DNA of 64,000 nt, taken from the NCBI RefSeq assembly GCF_900113335.1, contig NZ_FOOX01000013.1, positions 111,541 through 175,540 of the forward strand, written 5' to 3'. Shown here piece after piece: positions 50,952 through 60,792 of this stretch. The notes under the pieces are model-generated. The model worked only from the letters and a program-made list of their open reading frames with translations, searched no databases and was not told the origin of the DNA. Position 1 is the stretch's first letter; each line of letters opens with the position of its first letter. Position numbers and translations under genes: made by a program. The DNA is from Desulfotruncus arcticus DSM 17038 (lineage in GTDB: Bacteria; Bacillota; Desulfotomaculia; Desulfotomaculales; Desulfallaceae).

Positions 50952-52790
50952 ATGGCTGAATTTGCATATGACATCAGGGATTTAAAGTTTATATTAAATG
51001 AATGGCTTGATATGGATGAGGTTTTTGGACTTGATCGGTTTAAGGACAATTATGAGAAAGATGATATTGATTTTATTTTAAACGAAGTTTACAAAATGGC
51101 CAAAGAAGTTGTTTTCCCCATTAACAAAGAAGGCGACGAAATTGGCTTAAAATTTGCAAACGGCAAAGTTACACTGCCTCCCGCTTATATTGAGGCGTAT
51201 AAGTTTTTACAGGAAAACGGCTGGGGATCGGCCAATGAATCGCTGGGTTCTGATGAATTGATGCCCTTAACGTTGTACAGAGCCTACAATGAAATGCTGA
51301 TGGCCGCCTGCCCGGCCTTAACTTCCTACATCAAGTTGACTACAGGCGCAGCCAACCTGATTTATAGATTCGGCACTGATCAGGATAGGGAAATGTTTAT
51401 TGAAAACATGCTCAACGGGCAGTGGAGCGGCACCATGTGTTTAACCGAGCCCAACGCCGGTTCGGATGTTGGAGATTCTACAACCAGGGCATACCCTACT
51501 GACGACCCCGGAATTTATAAAATTAAGGGCACCAAAATGTTTATTACTGGCGGTGAAGTTGATCTTTCCGAGAATATTATTCACATGGTCCTGGCCCGTC
51601 CGGAAGGTGGCGCACCAGGCTCAAAGGGACTGGGACTGTATATTGTTCCCAAAATATGGGTTAACGAAGATGGCAGTCTTGGCGAACCTAACGATGTTGT
51701 TTGTATCGGCGTTGAGCACAAAATGGGTTTAAAAGCTTCCGCTACAGCAATGCTTAGTTTCGGAGAAAACGATAACTGCCGCGGTATTTTGGTCGGCAGT
51801 CCCGCGGACAGCGAAGGGGCTTCCAAAGGTTTGTCCATGATGTTCCACATGATGAATGAGTCCCGCATCGGGACCGGTCATAATGCTCTGTCCCAAATGG
51901 CCGCTGCTTATTACTTTGCCGCCAAATATGCCACCGAGCGCATCCAGGGACGTCTTTTTACCAATCCCAAGGCAGGTCGTGTACCTCTGATTAAACATGA
52001 AGATGTCAAAAGAATACTGCTGGAAATGAAAGCCCAGGTGGAAGGTATCAGGGCCATGATCTTCAGGGGTTTTTATTATTTGGACATTGCCGAACATAGT
52101 TCCGACAAAGAAAAGGCTAAAAGGTGCCAGGGGCTGGCGGAAATCTTAACTCCATTGATTAAAACTTATGCCGCTGAAACTGCCTGGCAGATGATCGGTC
52201 AGGCTATCCAGGTATACGGCGGCGTGGGCTATACTGAAGAATATCCCGTTTCACAGTACGCCAGGGACGTTAAGATTTTATCGATTTGGGAAGGAACCTC
52301 ATTTATTCATGCCATGGACCTGGTGGGCAGGAAAATGAGAATGGGCGACGGCGTGCCTTTTGCCAACTGGATGAATGACAGGAAAGAGTTTATCGAAACT
52401 AACAAAAATAATGAGGGATTTGGCGCTGAATTTAACCGGCTGGCGAAAGCTTATCAATGCGTGGCTGAAATCAAAGAGCTTTACTCCGCTTATTACGCAG
52501 ACAAGACTCAAAAAGGCCATTTAATACCTTTATATGCTCTCCGGGTGCTAACCTGCTGCGCCCAGTTGTTTGCGGCTGAATCTATTTTGGACCAGGCCAT
52601 ACTGGCCAAACGTAAAATTGAAGAGCTTGGCACTGACCACCATGATTATACTTATTACGCGGGCAAGGTTAACTCCGCTAAATTTTTCATCAACAATATA
52701 TTGCCCAACGTTTATTACCAGGCCGAACTGATTAAAAATGCAGACGTCTCTGCCCTTGAATGCCCGGAGGAAGCATTTATCGTCAGTTAA
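50952..52790 (+). CDS. Acyl-CoA dehydrogenase, long form
   Basis: A 612-residue flavoenzyme that makes trans-2-enoyl-CoA. Central FAD/substrate motifs MCLTEPNAGSDVG and GTKMFITGGE, then YGGVGYTEEYPVSQYARDVK and the catalytic-Glu region IWEGTSFIHAMD. A C-terminal extension of about 130 residues distinguishes it from the 380-residue type encoded later in the operon. Long forms of this kind occur in syntrophs and sulfate reducers. The ATG at 50952 follows GGGGAGG. First gene after the sigma-54 promoter. Confidence 0.93.
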   Translation: MAEFAYDIRDLKFILNEWLDMDEVFGLDRFKDNYEKDDIDFILNEVYKMAKEVVFPINKEGDEIGLKFANGKVTLPPAYIEAYKFLQENGWGSANESLGSDELMPLTLYRAYNEMLMAACPALTSYIKLTTGAANLIYRFGTDQDREMFIENMLNGQWSGTMCLTEPNAGSDVGDSTTRAYPTDDPGIYKIKGTKMFITGGEVDLSENIIHMVLARPEGGAPGSKGLGLYIVPKIWVNEDGSLGEPNDVVCIGVEHKMGLKASATAMLSFGENDNCRGILVGSPADSEGASKGLSMMFHMMNESRIGTGHNALSQMAAAYYFAAKYATERIQGRLFTNPKAGRVPLIKHEDVKRILLEMKAQVEGIRAMIFRGFYYLDIAEHSSDKEKAKRCQGLAEILTPLIKTYAAETAWQMIGQAIQVYGGVGYTEEYPVSQYARDVKILSIWEGTSFIHAMDLVGRKMRMGDGVPFANWMNDRKEFIETNKNNEGFGAEFNRLAKAYQCVAEIKELYSAYYADKTQKGHLIPLYALRVLTCCAQLFAAESILDQAILAKRKIEELGTDHHDYTYYAGKVNSAKFFINNILPNVYYQAELIKNADVSALECPEEAFIVS

Positions 52791-52826
52791 TCAAACAAAA
52801 ACTTCGGCGAGGAGGTCTGTAAATAG

Positions 52827-54011
52827 ATGAGAGAGGTTTATTTGGTTGAAGGTGTCCGGACGGCTATCGCCAAAGCAGGAAAAAAATCCTGGTTTGCCAA
52901 CAAAAGGGCCGACGACCTGGCTGCCCTGGTAATTAATGAGGTATTGGAGCGGGCTGAAATCACCGGGAAAAAGCGGGAGCAGGTTGACGATGTTATTTTA
53001 GGCGGAACGGCATTAATGAAAGAAATGGGGGGCAATATCGGCCGTTATGCCACTATTATGGCCGGCATGCCCTATAGTGTGCCCGGTTGCACGGTGGACC
53101 GTTTTTGCTCCTCGGGTCTCCAGACTATCGCCTTTGCAGTGTCAACCATAGCCATGGGGTGGGCCGACCTGATTATTGCCGGCGGAGTTCAGCATATGAC
53201 GCATATTCCCATGGGCGCGGGCGCCGATCCCAACCCCAGGCTGGGCGAATTTGCCGATCCCAATATGAGTTCCATGGGTTATACGGCCGAGATGGTTGCC
53301 CGCAGATTTAATATCAGCAGGGAAAAACAGGACCAAATGGCGGTGGAAAGCCATGCCAAGGCCCACAAGGCCACCGTAGAAGGCTTATTTAAACCGGAGA
53401 TTTTACCCATTGAAGCAGATGCTCCCACCGATGACGGGGGAACTCAAAAGATGGTGGTAGACCGCGACCAGGGCATCAGACCCGGTACCAGCCTGGAAAC
53501 ACTGGCCAAGTTAAAGCCGGTGTTTATGCAGGATGAGCAGGCTACGGTAACTGCCGGGAACGCCAGCCAGACCAATGACGCGGCGGCAGTTCTGCTGGTT
53601 GCCGGTAAAGAAAAGATCAAAGAATTAGGCCTCAAACCCAAAATGAAGCTGGTGACTTATGCAGTAGTTGGCGTAGATCCTGCCATTATGGGCATTGGGC
53701 CGGCCGTGGCCATACCCAAAGCATTAAAGCAAGCGGGCATGACCGGGGAGCAGATTGATCTGTGGGAAATTAACGAGGCTTTTGCCTCTCAGGCAGTTTA
53801 TTGCACCGAGGAACTTGGCATCAGAAATCACCCGCTGTTAAATCCCCGGGGCAGCGGTATCGCTCTGGGTCACCCCCTGGGCTGCACCGGCGCTCGCATT
53901 GCCACTACGATTATGCACGAAATGCCTTATTACGGGGCCAAATATGCGGTTGAAAGCATGTGTATCGGCCACGGGCAGGGGGCTGCGGCAATCTGGGAAT
54001 GGGTCGGTTAA
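52827..54011 (+). CDS. Acetyl-CoA acyltransferase (thiolase)
   Basis: A 394-residue thiolase cleaving 3-ketoacyl-CoA. Active-site residues are visible: the nucleophile in [10 protein letters not shown] near residue 94, the His of [12 protein letters not shown], and the C-terminal Cys of CIGHGQGAA. The last motif reads GHGQG, where most thiolases have GGGQG, a change also known from FadI/trifunctional-type enzymes. GAGGAGG precedes the ATG. Follows the acyl-CoA dehydrogenase by 36 bases. Confidence 0.95.
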   Translation: MREVYLVEGVRTAIAKAGKKSWFANKRADDLAALVINEVLERAEITGKKREQVDDVILGGTALMKEMGGNIGRYATIMAGMPYSVPGCTVDRFCSSGLQTIAFAVSTIAMGWADLIIAGGVQHMTHIPMGAGADPNPRLGEFADPNMSSMGYTAEMVARRFNISREKQDQMAVESHAKAHKATVEGLFKPEILPIEADAPTDDGGTQKMVVDRDQGIRPGTSLETLAKLKPVFMQDEQATVTAGNASQTNDAAAVLLVAGKEKIKELGLKPKMKLVTYAVVGVDPAIMGIGPAVAIPKALKQAGMTGEQIDLWEINEAFASQAVYCTEELGIRNHPLLNPRGSGIALGHPLGCTGARIATTIMHEMPYYGAKYAVESMCIGHGQGAAAIWEWVG

Positions 54012-54044
54012 TCAATAATTAGAGACAGCAAGGGAGTTATTTCT

Positions 54045-55388
54045 ATGGGATATATAGACGAGTACAATAAAAAGCTTGTTTCAGCGGATGAAGCGGTGAA
54101 AGTGGTTAAATCAGGCGATTGGGTGGCGTACAGCCATTTTGCCATGACGCCGGTGGTATTGGACGAAGCGCTGGCCAAAAGAAAAGATGAATTAACCGGA
54201 GTAAAAATAAGAGGGGTATGCGCAGTTCACCCGGTAAAAGTGGCTTTGGTGGATGCCGATCAAAAACATTTTATCTATAACAATGGCTTTTTCAGCGGCA
54301 ATGACAGGAAGCTGCAGGATGACGGCAGGGCTTACTATATACCCGGCTTATACGGGGAATCACCTGTTAGTATAAGAACAGGCCAAGCTGAAACACCCAG
54401 AGTGGCCATGATGGTTACCACCCCTATGGATGAAAATGGGTATTTTAACTTCAGTGTTTCCAACTCCTATGAGAGGGCGGCCTGTGAGGTAGCGGAAACA
54501 GTTATTGTTGAAGTCAATCGGAATGCGCCCCGCTGTCTCGGAGGGGATCAGGAGAGCATTCATATATCTGATGTTGATTATATTGTTGAGGGGAATGACA
54601 ATCCCTTAATTGAGGTGTCCTCTCACCCTGCATCGGAAGTAGATAAAAAAATAGCTTCTTTAATAGTAGGAGAAATCGAAGACGGGGCCTGCCTGCAATT
54701 GGGCATTGGCGGGATGCCCAACACGATTGGCCGGATGCTGGCCGAATCAGATTTAAAAGATCTGGGGGTACACAGTGAAATGCTGTGCGCTTCTTTCGTC
54801 GATTTGTATGAACAGGGGAAAATAACGGGCGCCAGGAAGTCGATAGACCGTTTTAAAATGGTATTTTCTTTCGCCATGGGCAATCAGAGGCTATATGACT
54901 TTGTGCATAACAATCCCGCCTGCGCCATTTACCCTGTTGATTATACCAACTCGGCCGGCGTAATTGCCCAAAATGACAAACAGATATCAATTAATAATGC
55001 CATTGAGATAGACTTATACGGCCAGGTGTGCTCCGAATCAGTTGGCTCGCGGCAGATATCGGGAACGGGCGGACAGTTCGACTTTGTTTATGGCGCTTTT
55101 CGTTCCCGGGGCGGGAAATCCTTTATCTGCCTGAGCTCCACCAAACGGGTCCAAGACACCGTGGTATCGAGGATTGTGCCAACCATTACTCCCGGCAATA
55201 TTGTGACTTTGCCCAGGTCGGTCGTTCAATACGTGGTTACTGAGCATGGTAAAGTGAATTTAAAGGGGAAAGCAACCTGGCACAGGGCTGAAATGCTGAT
55301 TAGCGTCGCTGATCCGGAATACCGGGAAGATCTGATCAAACAGGCTGAGAAAATGAAAATCTGGACTAAAACCAACAAAAAAATCTAG
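54045..55388 (+). CDS. Acetyl-CoA hydrolase/transferase family CoA-transferase
   Basis: A 447-residue class I CoA-transferase of the 4-hydroxybutyrate/butyryl-CoA:acetate type (LGIGGMPNTIGRML, the catalytic Glu in VHSEMLC near residue 245, GTGGQFDFVYGA). It would activate a fatty acid by taking CoA from acetyl-CoA or another acyl-CoA without spending ATP, which suits an energy-limited anaerobe. AGGGAG precedes the ATG by 9 bases. Confidence 0.92.
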   Translation: MGYIDEYNKKLVSADEAVKVVKSGDWVAYSHFAMTPVVLDEALAKRKDELTGVKIRGVCAVHPVKVALVDADQKHFIYNNGFFSGNDRKLQDDGRAYYIPGLYGESPVSIRTGQAETPRVAMMVTTPMDENGYFNFSVSNSYERAACEVAETVIVEVNRNAPRCLGGDQESIHISDVDYIVEGNDNPLIEVSSHPASEVDKKIASLIVGEIEDGACLQLGIGGMPNTIGRMLAESDLKDLGVHSEMLCASFVDLYEQGKITGARKSIDRFKMVFSFAMGNQRLYDFVHNNPACAIYPVDYTNSAGVIAQNDKQISINNAIEIDLYGQVCSESVGSRQISGTGGQFDFVYGAFRSRGGKSFICLSSTKRVQDTVVSRIVPTITPGNIVTLPRSVVQYVVTEHGKVNLKGKATWHRAEMLISVADPEYREDLIKQAEKMKIWTKTNKKI

Positions 55389-55439
55389 CTTAACGCTTAT
55401 TTCCTGCAGGAATGAAAAGTAAAAAGGGAGTGTAGAAAA

Positions 55440-56309
55440 ATGCCAAATTTTGAGGTTAAAACAATTTGTGTTATCGGGGCGGGCAATATGGGACACCAAA
55501 TATCCCTTTCCGCCGCACTGGCCGGTTATACGGTAATTTGTACCGATATTAACCGGGAGATATTGCAAAAGGCTGAAAATTTTGCTGATACCTACCTGCC
55601 GGAAAGAGTGGCCAAGGGGAAACTTGCCGAGGAGGATGCCAAAGCGGCCCGGGCCAGGCTTACTTTTACCGCAAGCTTGGCGGAGGCAGCCAAAGATGCC
55701 GACATGGTTATCGAGGCGGCAATTGAAAAATTAGAGCTTAAACGCAAGATATTTGCCGATCTGGATAAAATTTGCCCCCCCCATGCCATTCTGGCCACCA
55801 ACAGCTCCTATATTATCAGCTCTAAAATTGCTGACGTAACCGGGCGGCCTGAGAAGGTCTGCAACATGCACTTCTTTAATCCTGCGCTGGTAATGAAACT
55901 TGTGGAAGTGGTTAAAGGACCCCATGTAGCGGATGAGACTGTTGAAGTTGCAGTGGGTGTTTGTAAAAAAATGGGTAAAGTGCCTGTTGTTTTGCAAAAA
56001 GAAATTTATGGTTTCCTGGTTAACCGCGTTGTGTCGGCGATTAAAACGGAAGCTCTTTATATTTACGATATGGGCGTGGCCACCCCTGAAGACATTGATA
56101 CCGCGGTGGTACACGCTTTGGGGCATCCCATGGGCCCGTTCAGGCTGATGGATCTGACAGGCATTGACCTGAGTTACTATGTCGGAATGGAACGCTATCA
56201 GGAGACCGGCGATCCTAAATATAAGCCCTCACCAGTAGTTGTGGAGAAATTTGTCAAGAAAGAATGGGGACGTAAAACCGGTCAAGGTTTTTATGAGTAC
56301 TGTAAATAG
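55440..56309 (+). CDS. 3-hydroxyacyl-CoA dehydrogenase
   Basis: A 289-residue NAD-dependent enzyme for the third step of beta-oxidation. N-terminal Rossmann motif VIGAGNMGHQIS near residue 12, catalytic His in MHFFNP near 144, and the C-terminal helical domain ending GRKTGQGFYEY. Close in length to butyryl-type Hbd enzymes. AAAGGGAGTG lies before the ATG. A hairpin with T-run follows. Confidence 0.95.
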   Translation: MPNFEVKTICVIGAGNMGHQISLSAALAGYTVICTDINREILQKAENFADTYLPERVAKGKLAEEDAKAARARLTFTASLAEAAKDADMVIEAAIEKLELKRKIFADLDKICPPHAILATNSSYIISSKIADVTGRPEKVCNMHFFNPALVMKLVEVVKGPHVADETVEVAVGVCKKMGKVPVVLQKEIYGFLVNRVVSAIKTEALYIYDMGVATPEDIDTAVVHALGHPMGPFRLMDLTGIDLSYYVGMERYQETGDPKYKPSPVVVEKFVKKEWGRKTGQGFYEYCK

Positions 56310-56321
56310 ATGACCCGGGTA

Positions 56322-56368
56322 ATGGCAATGGCCGGAGCATTTACCCGTCCATTGCCATGCTATTTTTT
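56322..56368 (+). terminator. Hairpin with T-run inside the operon
   Basis: ATGGCAATGG at 56322-56331 and CCATTGCCAT at 56349-56358 form a 10-bp perfect stem followed by TATTTTTTA. In the 88-base gap between the dehydrogenase and second thiolase genes it may reduce downstream transcription. Confidence 0.65.
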
Positions 56369-56397
56369 ATAGGCATAATAATCGGGAGGTTGGAGAA

Positions 56398-57585
56398 TTG
56401 AAAGATGTATTTATCGTCAGCGCCGTTCGTACGGCTATTGGCCGTTACGGCGGCAGCCTGAGGCTGATTACCACCGGCGAGATGGGGGCCGTTGTCGTCA
56501 AAGAGGCTTTACAAAGGGCGGGGGTAGCCCCGGAAAAGGTTGATGAAGTAATTATGGGCGAAGTCCGTCAGAGCACTGAATCGGCCAACATGGCCAGAGT
56601 GGCCGCTTTAAGGGCCGGCCTGCCTGAGGAAGTGCCGGCATACACCATCAACAGGTTATGTGCCTCGGCCATGGAAGCTATGTACAGCGGGTTTTTACGG
56701 GTGGCGGCAGGGGAATGTGACGTGGTAGTTGTTGGCGGAGCTGAAAATATGAGTAGGGCTCCCCATTATCTCCGTAACGCCAGATGGAACGATAAGCCGA
56801 TCCAATTGATTGATTCCAACCAGGAGGGCGCCACCGGAGCCCAGCCGCAGGAGGTATACGGCTACGATCTGGGAATGGGCATGACCGCGGAAAATGTGGC
56901 GGAAAAATACCAAATTTCTCGCGAGGACCAGGACGAATTCTCATTGCGCAGCCACCAGTTTACCACCAGAGCCATTAAAGAGGGCAAGTTTAAAGATGAG
57001 ATTATTCCTGTGGAAGTGAAGTTTAAGAAGAATACCTACATGTTTGATACTGATGAGCATGTCCGCCCGGAAACAACAATAGAAGCACTGGCCAAATTGA
57101 AACCAGCTTTTAAGCCGGGCGGTACGGTGACGGCCGGGAACTCCTGCGGTAGAAACGACGGCGCGGCGGTTACTGTGCTGGCATCGGCCGAAGCGGTTAA
57201 TGAACTGGGGCTGACTCCGCTGGCCAAACTGTTGGGTTTCAGCGCTGTAGCTGTTGATCCTCGTTATATGGGGGTTGGTCCCATACCGGCAGTTAGAAAG
57301 ATAATGGGCAAATTAAATTTGAGTTTGCACGACATTGATTTGATAGAACTTAACGAAGCCTTTGCATCGCAATCGCTGGCTTGCATCAGGGAACTTGGCC
57401 TGGATTTAACCATCACCAACGTTAACGGCGGTGCCATTGCCATGGGGCACCCGCTGGGGGCAACGGGCTGCAGATTATGCGTATCTTTGTTATATGAAAT
57501 GAAGCGGCGAAATTCCCGCCTGGGCCTGGCCACCCTGTGCGTCGGGGGTGGGCAGGGCATGGCCACGGTGATTGAAAACCTATAA
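56398..57585 (+). CDS. Acetyl-CoA acetyltransferase (thiolase)
   Basis: A 395-residue biosynthetic/degradative-type thiolase, with the nucleophile in NRLCASAMEAM at residue 88, His in GHPLGATGCRL, and the usual CVGGGQG. The TTG start follows GGGAGG. It differs clearly from the first thiolase of the operon, so the two probably have different chain-length ranges. Confidence 0.95.
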   Translation: MKDVFIVSAVRTAIGRYGGSLRLITTGEMGAVVVKEALQRAGVAPEKVDEVIMGEVRQSTESANMARVAALRAGLPEEVPAYTINRLCASAMEAMYSGFLRVAAGECDVVVVGGAENMSRAPHYLRNARWNDKPIQLIDSNQEGATGAQPQEVYGYDLGMGMTAENVAEKYQISREDQDEFSLRSHQFTTRAIKEGKFKDEIIPVEVKFKKNTYMFDTDEHVRPETTIEALAKLKPAFKPGGTVTAGNSCGRNDGAAVTVLASAEAVNELGLTPLAKLLGFSAVAVDPRYMGVGPIPAVRKIMGKLNLSLHDIDLIELNEAFASQSLACIRELGLDLTITNVNGGAIAMGHPLGATGCRLCVSLLYEMKRRNSRLGLATLCVGGGQGMATVIENL

Positions 57586-57616
57586 TTATGAAATTATGTT
57601 AAGTGAGGTGGCAAAG

Positions 57617-58396
57617 ATGGAATTTAAAAATTTATTGCTGGAAAAAGACGGACATATAGCATTTATAACTTTAAACCGGCCGGAAGTTCGCAACGCGCTG
57701 GACCCCCAAACCTGGGCGGAAATACGCGCAGCCATTAAAGAATGCCGCTTTGACCGGGAAGTGCGCGTGGTCATCATTACCGGTGCGGGCGGCAAGGCCT
57801 TTGCCTCCGGCGCCGATATTCGTTCGCTGCGGGAACGTGAAACCCTGGAAGTACTGAAAAGTGAGGCCCAGGAATCTTTAAACGATGTTGAAAACCTGGA
57901 AAAACCGGTGATAGCCGCTATAGACGGGTTTGCTCTCGGTGGCGGGTGTGAGCTGTCCATGGCCTGTGATATCAGGATAGCCACCGCGCGTTCCAAGCTG
58001 GGCCAGCCCGAGGTTAACCTGGGCATTATTCCGGGGGCCGGTGGGACCCAGCGGCTGCAAAGGGTTGTTGGTATCGGCAAAGCCAAAGAATTAATCTTTA
58101 CCGGTGATATCATCAGCGCCCAAGAGGCCAAAGAAATCGGTCTGGTGAACAAGGTAGTGGAGCAGCCGGAAGACCTGCTGCCCGCGGCCAGGGAAATGGC
58201 TCAAAAGATTATCGCCAAAGGGCCGATGGCCGTAAGCCTGGCTAAAACCGCCATTAACGTGGGCGCCAATACCGACATTAATTCCGGATTATTGTTTGAG
58301 AAATTTGCGCAGACCATAGCTTTTGCCACTGAGGACCGGATCGAAGGAACCTCGGCTTTTTTAGAGAAACGCAAGGCTGATTTTAAAGGTAAATAA
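57617..58396 (+). CDS. Enoyl-CoA hydratase (crotonase)
   Basis: A 259-residue crotonase-fold hydratase. Oxyanion-hole motifs ASGADIRSL and FALGGGCELSMACDI, with both catalytic glutamates present (CELSMA and GQPEVNLGIIPGAGG). GTGAGGTGG precedes the ATG at 57617; an in-frame upstream ATG overlaps the thiolase end and is rejected. Confidence 0.95.
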   Translation: MEFKNLLLEKDGHIAFITLNRPEVRNALDPQTWAEIRAAIKECRFDREVRVVIITGAGGKAFASGADIRSLRERETLEVLKSEAQESLNDVENLEKPVIAAIDGFALGGGCELSMACDIRIATARSKLGQPEVNLGIIPGAGGTQRLQRVVGIGKAKELIFTGDIISAQEAKEIGLVNKVVEQPEDLLPAAREMAQKIIAKGPMAVSLAKTAINVGANTDINSGLLFEKFAQTIAFATEDRIEGTSAFLEKRKADFKGK

Positions 58397-58425
58397 TCAA
58401 TTGAAAAAACAAAGGAGTGCTGGTT

Positions 58426-59580
58426 ATGGATTTTAGCATTACCGATGAGATTCGGGATATGAAGCGCACCATCAGGGATTTCGTTGATAATGAAGTGGAT
58501 AAATATGCTCAGCAAATTGAGGAAGAGGATCAGATTCCGCAGCACCTGATCGACCAGGCCAAAGAAATGGGCCTGTTCGGCATGAGCATACCTGAAGAAT
58601 ACGGCGGGCTGGGCCTGAGCATGCTGGACAAATGCCTGCTGTTGGAGGAGCTGGGCCGGGCCAATATGAGTTTTACCACCCTGATCGGCGCCCATACGGG
58701 TATCGGCTCCACCGGCATTGTGGAAATGGCCGGTGAAGAACTAAAGAAAAAATACCTGCCCGACATGGCCAGCGGTGACGCGCTGGGGGCTTTCGCCCTG
58801 ACCGAGCCCGATGCCGGATCGGACGCTTCCAGCATGAAAACCAATGCCGTATTAAAAGGCGACAAATGGATCTTAAACGGCATTAAACACTTCATTACCA
58901 ATGCTCCGGAAGCCAAAGTATTTACCGTCATCGCGGTAACCGACCGTGATAAAGGAACCCGCGGGGGCTATACGGCTTTCCTGGTGGAAAAAGACTTTCC
59001 CGGATTCTCCATCGGCACCATTGAAAAGAAAATGGGTTTGCGCGGCTCGCATACTTCAGAGGTAATTTTTGAGGATTGCGAAGTTCCCAAAGAAAATGTT
59101 ATAGGTGAAGTTGGCCGGGGCTATGCCGGCGCTTTAAAAATCCTGAGCAAGGGTCGGGTCGCCCTTGGCGCCCGCTGTGTCGGCGCCTGTGACAAACTGG
59201 TGGAGTTATGCGCCAGGTACGCCCAGCAGCGGGTTCAATTCGGCAAGCCGATTTCCTCCTTCCAGGCCATTCAGTGGATGCTGGCGGAAATGGCTACCGA
59301 TACCGAAGCTGCCCGCGCTCTGACCTACCGGGTGGCCTGGATGGTTGATCAGAAGCTGCCGGTATTGAAAGAGGGCCCGATGGTAAAAATGTTTGCTTCC
59401 GAGGCGCTGGCCAGGGTGGCTGACAAGGCGGTTCAGGTTTACGGCGGTATGGGTTACATGAAGGAGTTTCCGCTGGAGCGCTTCTACCGTGACGCCAGGA
59501 TTACCCGTTTGTATGAAGGAACCAACGAGATTCAGCGGATGGTTATAGCCGGCAGACTGCTTAAAGAATTTGAAATATAG
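58426..59580 (+). CDS. Acyl-CoA dehydrogenase, short form
   Basis: A 384-residue butyryl-CoA-dehydrogenase-type flavoprotein: FALTEPDAGSDASSM, GIKHFITNA, VYGGMGYMKEFPLERFYRDA and the catalytic Glu in LYEGTNEIQRM. AAGGAGTG precedes the ATG at 58426. It normally passes electrons to EtfAB, but the only etf sequence here is the broken piece at 62239. Confidence 0.95.
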   Translation: MDFSITDEIRDMKRTIRDFVDNEVDKYAQQIEEEDQIPQHLIDQAKEMGLFGMSIPEEYGGLGLSMLDKCLLLEELGRANMSFTTLIGAHTGIGSTGIVEMAGEELKKKYLPDMASGDALGAFALTEPDAGSDASSMKTNAVLKGDKWILNGIKHFITNAPEAKVFTVIAVTDRDKGTRGGYTAFLVEKDFPGFSIGTIEKKMGLRGSHTSEVIFEDCEVPKENVIGEVGRGYAGALKILSKGRVALGARCVGACDKLVELCARYAQQRVQFGKPISSFQAIQWMLAEMATDTEAARALTYRVAWMVDQKLPVLKEGPMVKMFASEALARVADKAVQVYGGMGYMKEFPLERFYRDARITRLYEGTNEIQRMVIAGRLLKEFEI

Positions 59581-59614
59581 CTTGCACAGCTTACGATGAA
59601 AGAAGGTGTCACTA

Positions 59615-60790
59615 TTGGAAGGCGTGGCCATCATAGGAGCAGGCCAGACAAAATATGGTGATTATCCAAACAAGGGTGTCAAAGAACTTTTTGCCGAAGC
59701 TTATTTTGAGATGCTGCAGAGTGTGGATCAGGGACTGGAACCGCAGCAAATCCAGGCCGCTTATATCGGCTGTTTAAGCGCCGGCAGCGGTTTTCAGCTG
59801 GGGCAGCTGGCGCCGCTGCTGATGGGGCACGTGGGCTTGCCCAGCGTTAACGCGGTTCGCATCGAAAACGCCTGCGGCAGCGGGGGGTACTCACTCCATA
59901 CTGCGGCGTGCGCGGTGGCGTCAGGGAAATATGACCTGGTAATAGCCGCCGGCGTGGAAAAAATGAGAGACGTATCTTCCAGCAAAGGCCGCTACTGGCT
60001 GGGAGTATCCGGGGACACTGAATACGAGCGTCTGGCCGGCTCAACTTTTGCCGGTATCTATGCCTTGATGGCGGCCAGGTACATGCACGATTTCGGGATG
60101 CAAAGAGAGCATTTATCAATGGTGGCGGTTAAAAACCACCGCAACGCCGTGGCCAACCCCAAGGCGCAGTTTCGTAAAGAAATAACCATGGAACAGGCAC
60201 TTAAAGGAGTTCCGGTTGCGCATCCCTTTAACGTTTGGGACTGCAGCCCCACCACTGACGGAGCTGCGGTGGTATTGCTTTGCAACGCCAAATTAGCCAA
60301 AAGCTTTACCGATAAACCGGTATATTTGAGGGGCTTTGGCGCGGCCAGCGATTACCTGGCCATCCACGACAGAAATTCCATCACCAGCCTGGCCGCAACG
60401 CAAAAAGCCGCCGCCGAGGCCTACAAACAGGCCGGTGTTGGTCCCAGGGACATCGATTTTGCCGAAGTGCATGACTGTTTTACCATAGCTGAAATTATGG
60501 CTTACGGCGACCTGGGCTTTTGCAAGGTGGGGCAAGGCCACAAATTGTTGGAGGAAGGCTATACCCGTCCCGACGGTAAATTGCCGGTTAACGCCAGCGG
60601 CGGTTTAAAGGCCAAGGGACACCCCATTGGCGCTACGGGCTGCGGCATGGCCGTTGAAATATTTAAACAGCTGCGGGATGAGGCCAAGGAACCCAGCCGC
60701 CAGATTAAAAACGCCAGGTTTGCGCTGTCTCACAATGTCGGCGGTTCCGGTGGAACGGCAGCGGTATTCGTCTATCAGAGAGGTGACTAG
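59615..60790 (+). CDS. SCP-x-like thiolase family protein
   Basis: A 391-residue protein of the lipid-transfer/SCP-x thiolase branch (start VAIIGAGQTKYG, IENACGSGGYSL with the Cys at residue 87, VHDCFTIAEIMAYGDLG, ASGGLKAKGHPIGATGCG). This branch forms a complex with HMG-CoA synthase and a DUF35 protein in archaea, and BbsB of toluene degradation pairs with a DUF35 protein. The TTG at 59615 follows AGAAGGTG by 6 bases. Its stop is immediately followed by the next start. Confidence 0.9.
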   Translation: MEGVAIIGAGQTKYGDYPNKGVKELFAEAYFEMLQSVDQGLEPQQIQAAYIGCLSAGSGFQLGQLAPLLMGHVGLPSVNAVRIENACGSGGYSLHTAACAVASGKYDLVIAAGVEKMRDVSSSKGRYWLGVSGDTEYERLAGSTFAGIYALMAARYMHDFGMQREHLSMVAVKNHRNAVANPKAQFRKEITMEQALKGVPVAHPFNVWDCSPTTDGAAVVLLCNAKLAKSFTDKPVYLRGFGAASDYLAIHDRNSITSLAATQKAAAEAYKQAGVGPRDIDFAEVHDCFTIAEIMAYGDLGFCKVGQGHKLLEEGYTRPDGKLPVNASGGLKAKGHPIGATGCGMAVEIFKQLRDEAKEPSRQIKNARFALSHNVGGSGGTAAVFVYQRGD

Positions 60791-60792
60791 TG

